Notes under the pieces: model-generated
Told to the model about the DNA's origin: nothing
Seen by the model: the letters and a program-made list of their open reading frames with translations, nothing else
Database searches by the model: none
NCBI GenBank assembly: GCA_900142905.1
Contig: FSRV01000002.1
Location: forward strand, 1,488,001-1,552,000
Reading direction: 5' to 3'
From: Burkholderia sp. GAS332
Lineage (GTDB): Bacteria; Pseudomonadota; Gammaproteobacteria; Burkholderiales; Burkholderiaceae
Length of the DNA: 64,000 nucleotides
Translations under genes and position numbers: made by a program
Shown here: piece after piece, positions 63,427 through 64,000 of the stretch
Layout of the letters: each line of letters starts with the position of its first letter
Numbering within the stretch: the stretch's first letter is position 1

Positions 63427-64000
63427 TCACGGCTGAGCGACCGTCTGCCTTGCTGCAATTCCAGCCTTGCCGGCTGTGCAGTCGAGTGTGTTGCGATAGC
63501 CGCGCGATTGCATTTCGGCGAGCCTGCTGAGCGTTCTCGACAGATCGTGTGCGCCCTCGAGTCCGCTGAGTGCCGCCTCGATCGGCTGATCGGACGCAAT
63601 GAACAGCGCGCATTTGCGATCGTAGAAGATATCGACGAGCCATATGAGCCGCTGCAGCGTATGCGAGCTGGCAAGCCACTCGGTCTGCACCTGGTCGAGA
63701 ATCAGACCGTGCCATTGCTCGGCCAGCGCCAGGTAATCAAGGTGCGAACGGCTCGCCACGCACAAGTTCTCGAAGTCCGCCCATAGCAAGGCCGCGCCCG
63801 CGGCACGTGCAGCGAGCGGCCGGCCTGCCGCGCTGACGGTGGCGGGTTCCAGCGTCTCACTGCCTTCATAGCGCACGAAAATGTGCAGGAGTGCGTCGCG
63901 GGTCGCCGCGTCGAGCGGTGCAAAAAAATGCCGCAGTGCCGCTTCCTCGGTGCCGAAACGATAATCGCGTGCGCCGTCGAAGTGAACCACGTTGAAGCAA
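63427..64000 (-). CDS. zapE: cell-division ATPase ZapE, C-terminal part (5' end outside window)
   Basis: The last ~190 residues of an AFG1/ZapE-type AAA+ ATPase. The frame is open to the window edge, so the N-terminal Walker motifs lie outside. Recognisable are ADFENLCVASRSHLDYLALAEQW, IWLVDIFYDRKCALFIASDQPIEAAL and the arginine-finger-like RTLSRLAEMQSRGY near the end. ZapE acts on FtsZ rings in Gram-negative bacteria. Confidence is lower for ZapE versus other AFG1-like paralogues. Confidence 0.85.
   Translation of the reverse strand, partial: CFNVVHFDGARDYRFGTEEAALRHFFAPLDAATRDALLHIFVRYEGSETLEPATVSAAGRPLAARAAGAALLWADFENLCVASRSHLDYLALAEQWHGLILDQVQTEWLASSHTLQRLIWLVDIFYDRKCALFIASDQPIEAALSGLEGAHDLSRTLSRLAEMQSRGYRNTLDCTAGKAGIAARQTVAQP

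Noticed and set aside
1..64000. CRISPR arrays, tRNA/rRNA genes, phage or transposase genes
   Set aside because: None of the expected repeat, cloverleaf-type or protein signatures were seen on reading both strands; a systematic search was not possible.

Overview
The window looks like a piece of chromosome from a Burkholderia-group betaproteobacterium, most likely Paraburkholderia. It is GC-rich throughout. It carries an aerobic (oxygen-dependent) cobalamin pathway, a three-subunit FAD-dependent sugar dehydrogenase that closely resembles the one known from Burkholderia cepacia, Burkholderia-type small proteins, and an intergenic repeat of a type I associate with this group. No rRNA, tRNA, CRISPR array, phage or transposase gene was seen.

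Layout. (1) 309-8327: divergent cobalamin genes. The minus-strand operon cobG-cobH-cobI-cobJ is preceded by a cobalamin riboswitch (about 5297-5446); the plus-strand group cobL-cobK-cobM faces away from it. (2) 8353-11568: agmatinase and a putrescine-type binding protein, with a divergent LysR regulator. (3) 11629-25674: mostly single housekeeping or accessory genes: rhomboid protease, hydrolase, MFS exporter, carbonic anhydrase, DJ-1/PfpI protein, old-yellow enzyme, an AlkB-like dioxygenase divergent from a BON lipoprotein with a LexA box between them, SurE, epoxide hydrolase. (4) 26135-28856: a VpsR-like sigma-54 activator and an orphan glycosyltransferase-like gene. (5) 28890-34543: an amino-acid uptake and oxidation module (MocR regulator, permease, DadA-like oxidase, LivK-like binding protein) with a clear candidate operator. 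(6) 34570-39358: YkgJ-type protein, patatin, HAD, LysR, an ArsR/AHSA1 pair and a glutathione S-transferase remnant. (7) 39526-41018: an AT-richer two-gene cassette (SatD-like protein plus DUF3307-like membrane protein) bounded at both ends by a pair of GTAGCC-N6-GGCTAC palindromes with the same 28-bp spacing. Next to it is a lone membrane domain that resembles the N-terminal part of a membrane adenylate cyclase. (8) 42519-48350: metallophosphoesterase plus cupredoxin, a diguanylate cyclase, DUF1289, a phytochelatin-synthase-like lipoprotein and a GST. (9) 48661-55580: repeat region, DUF3311/solute:sodium symporter, MarC, class II amidotransferase and a CobT/CobS-like VWA/AAA pair. (10) 56060-60617: porin and the FAD-dependent glucose dehydrogenase operon. 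(11) 60828-64000: DUF6723-like protein, transketolase, and the 3' part of zapE.

The most novel-looking element is the SatD/DUF3307 cassette. The SatD-like protein has two aspartates placed like the metal ligands of class III nucleotidyl cyclases and a C-terminal helix-turn-helix. Its partner is a multi-pass membrane protein. The cassette is framed by matching ~46-bp imperfect repeats. A signalling or defence-like role is only an inference. All calls were made by reading the sequence; no database search was possible.
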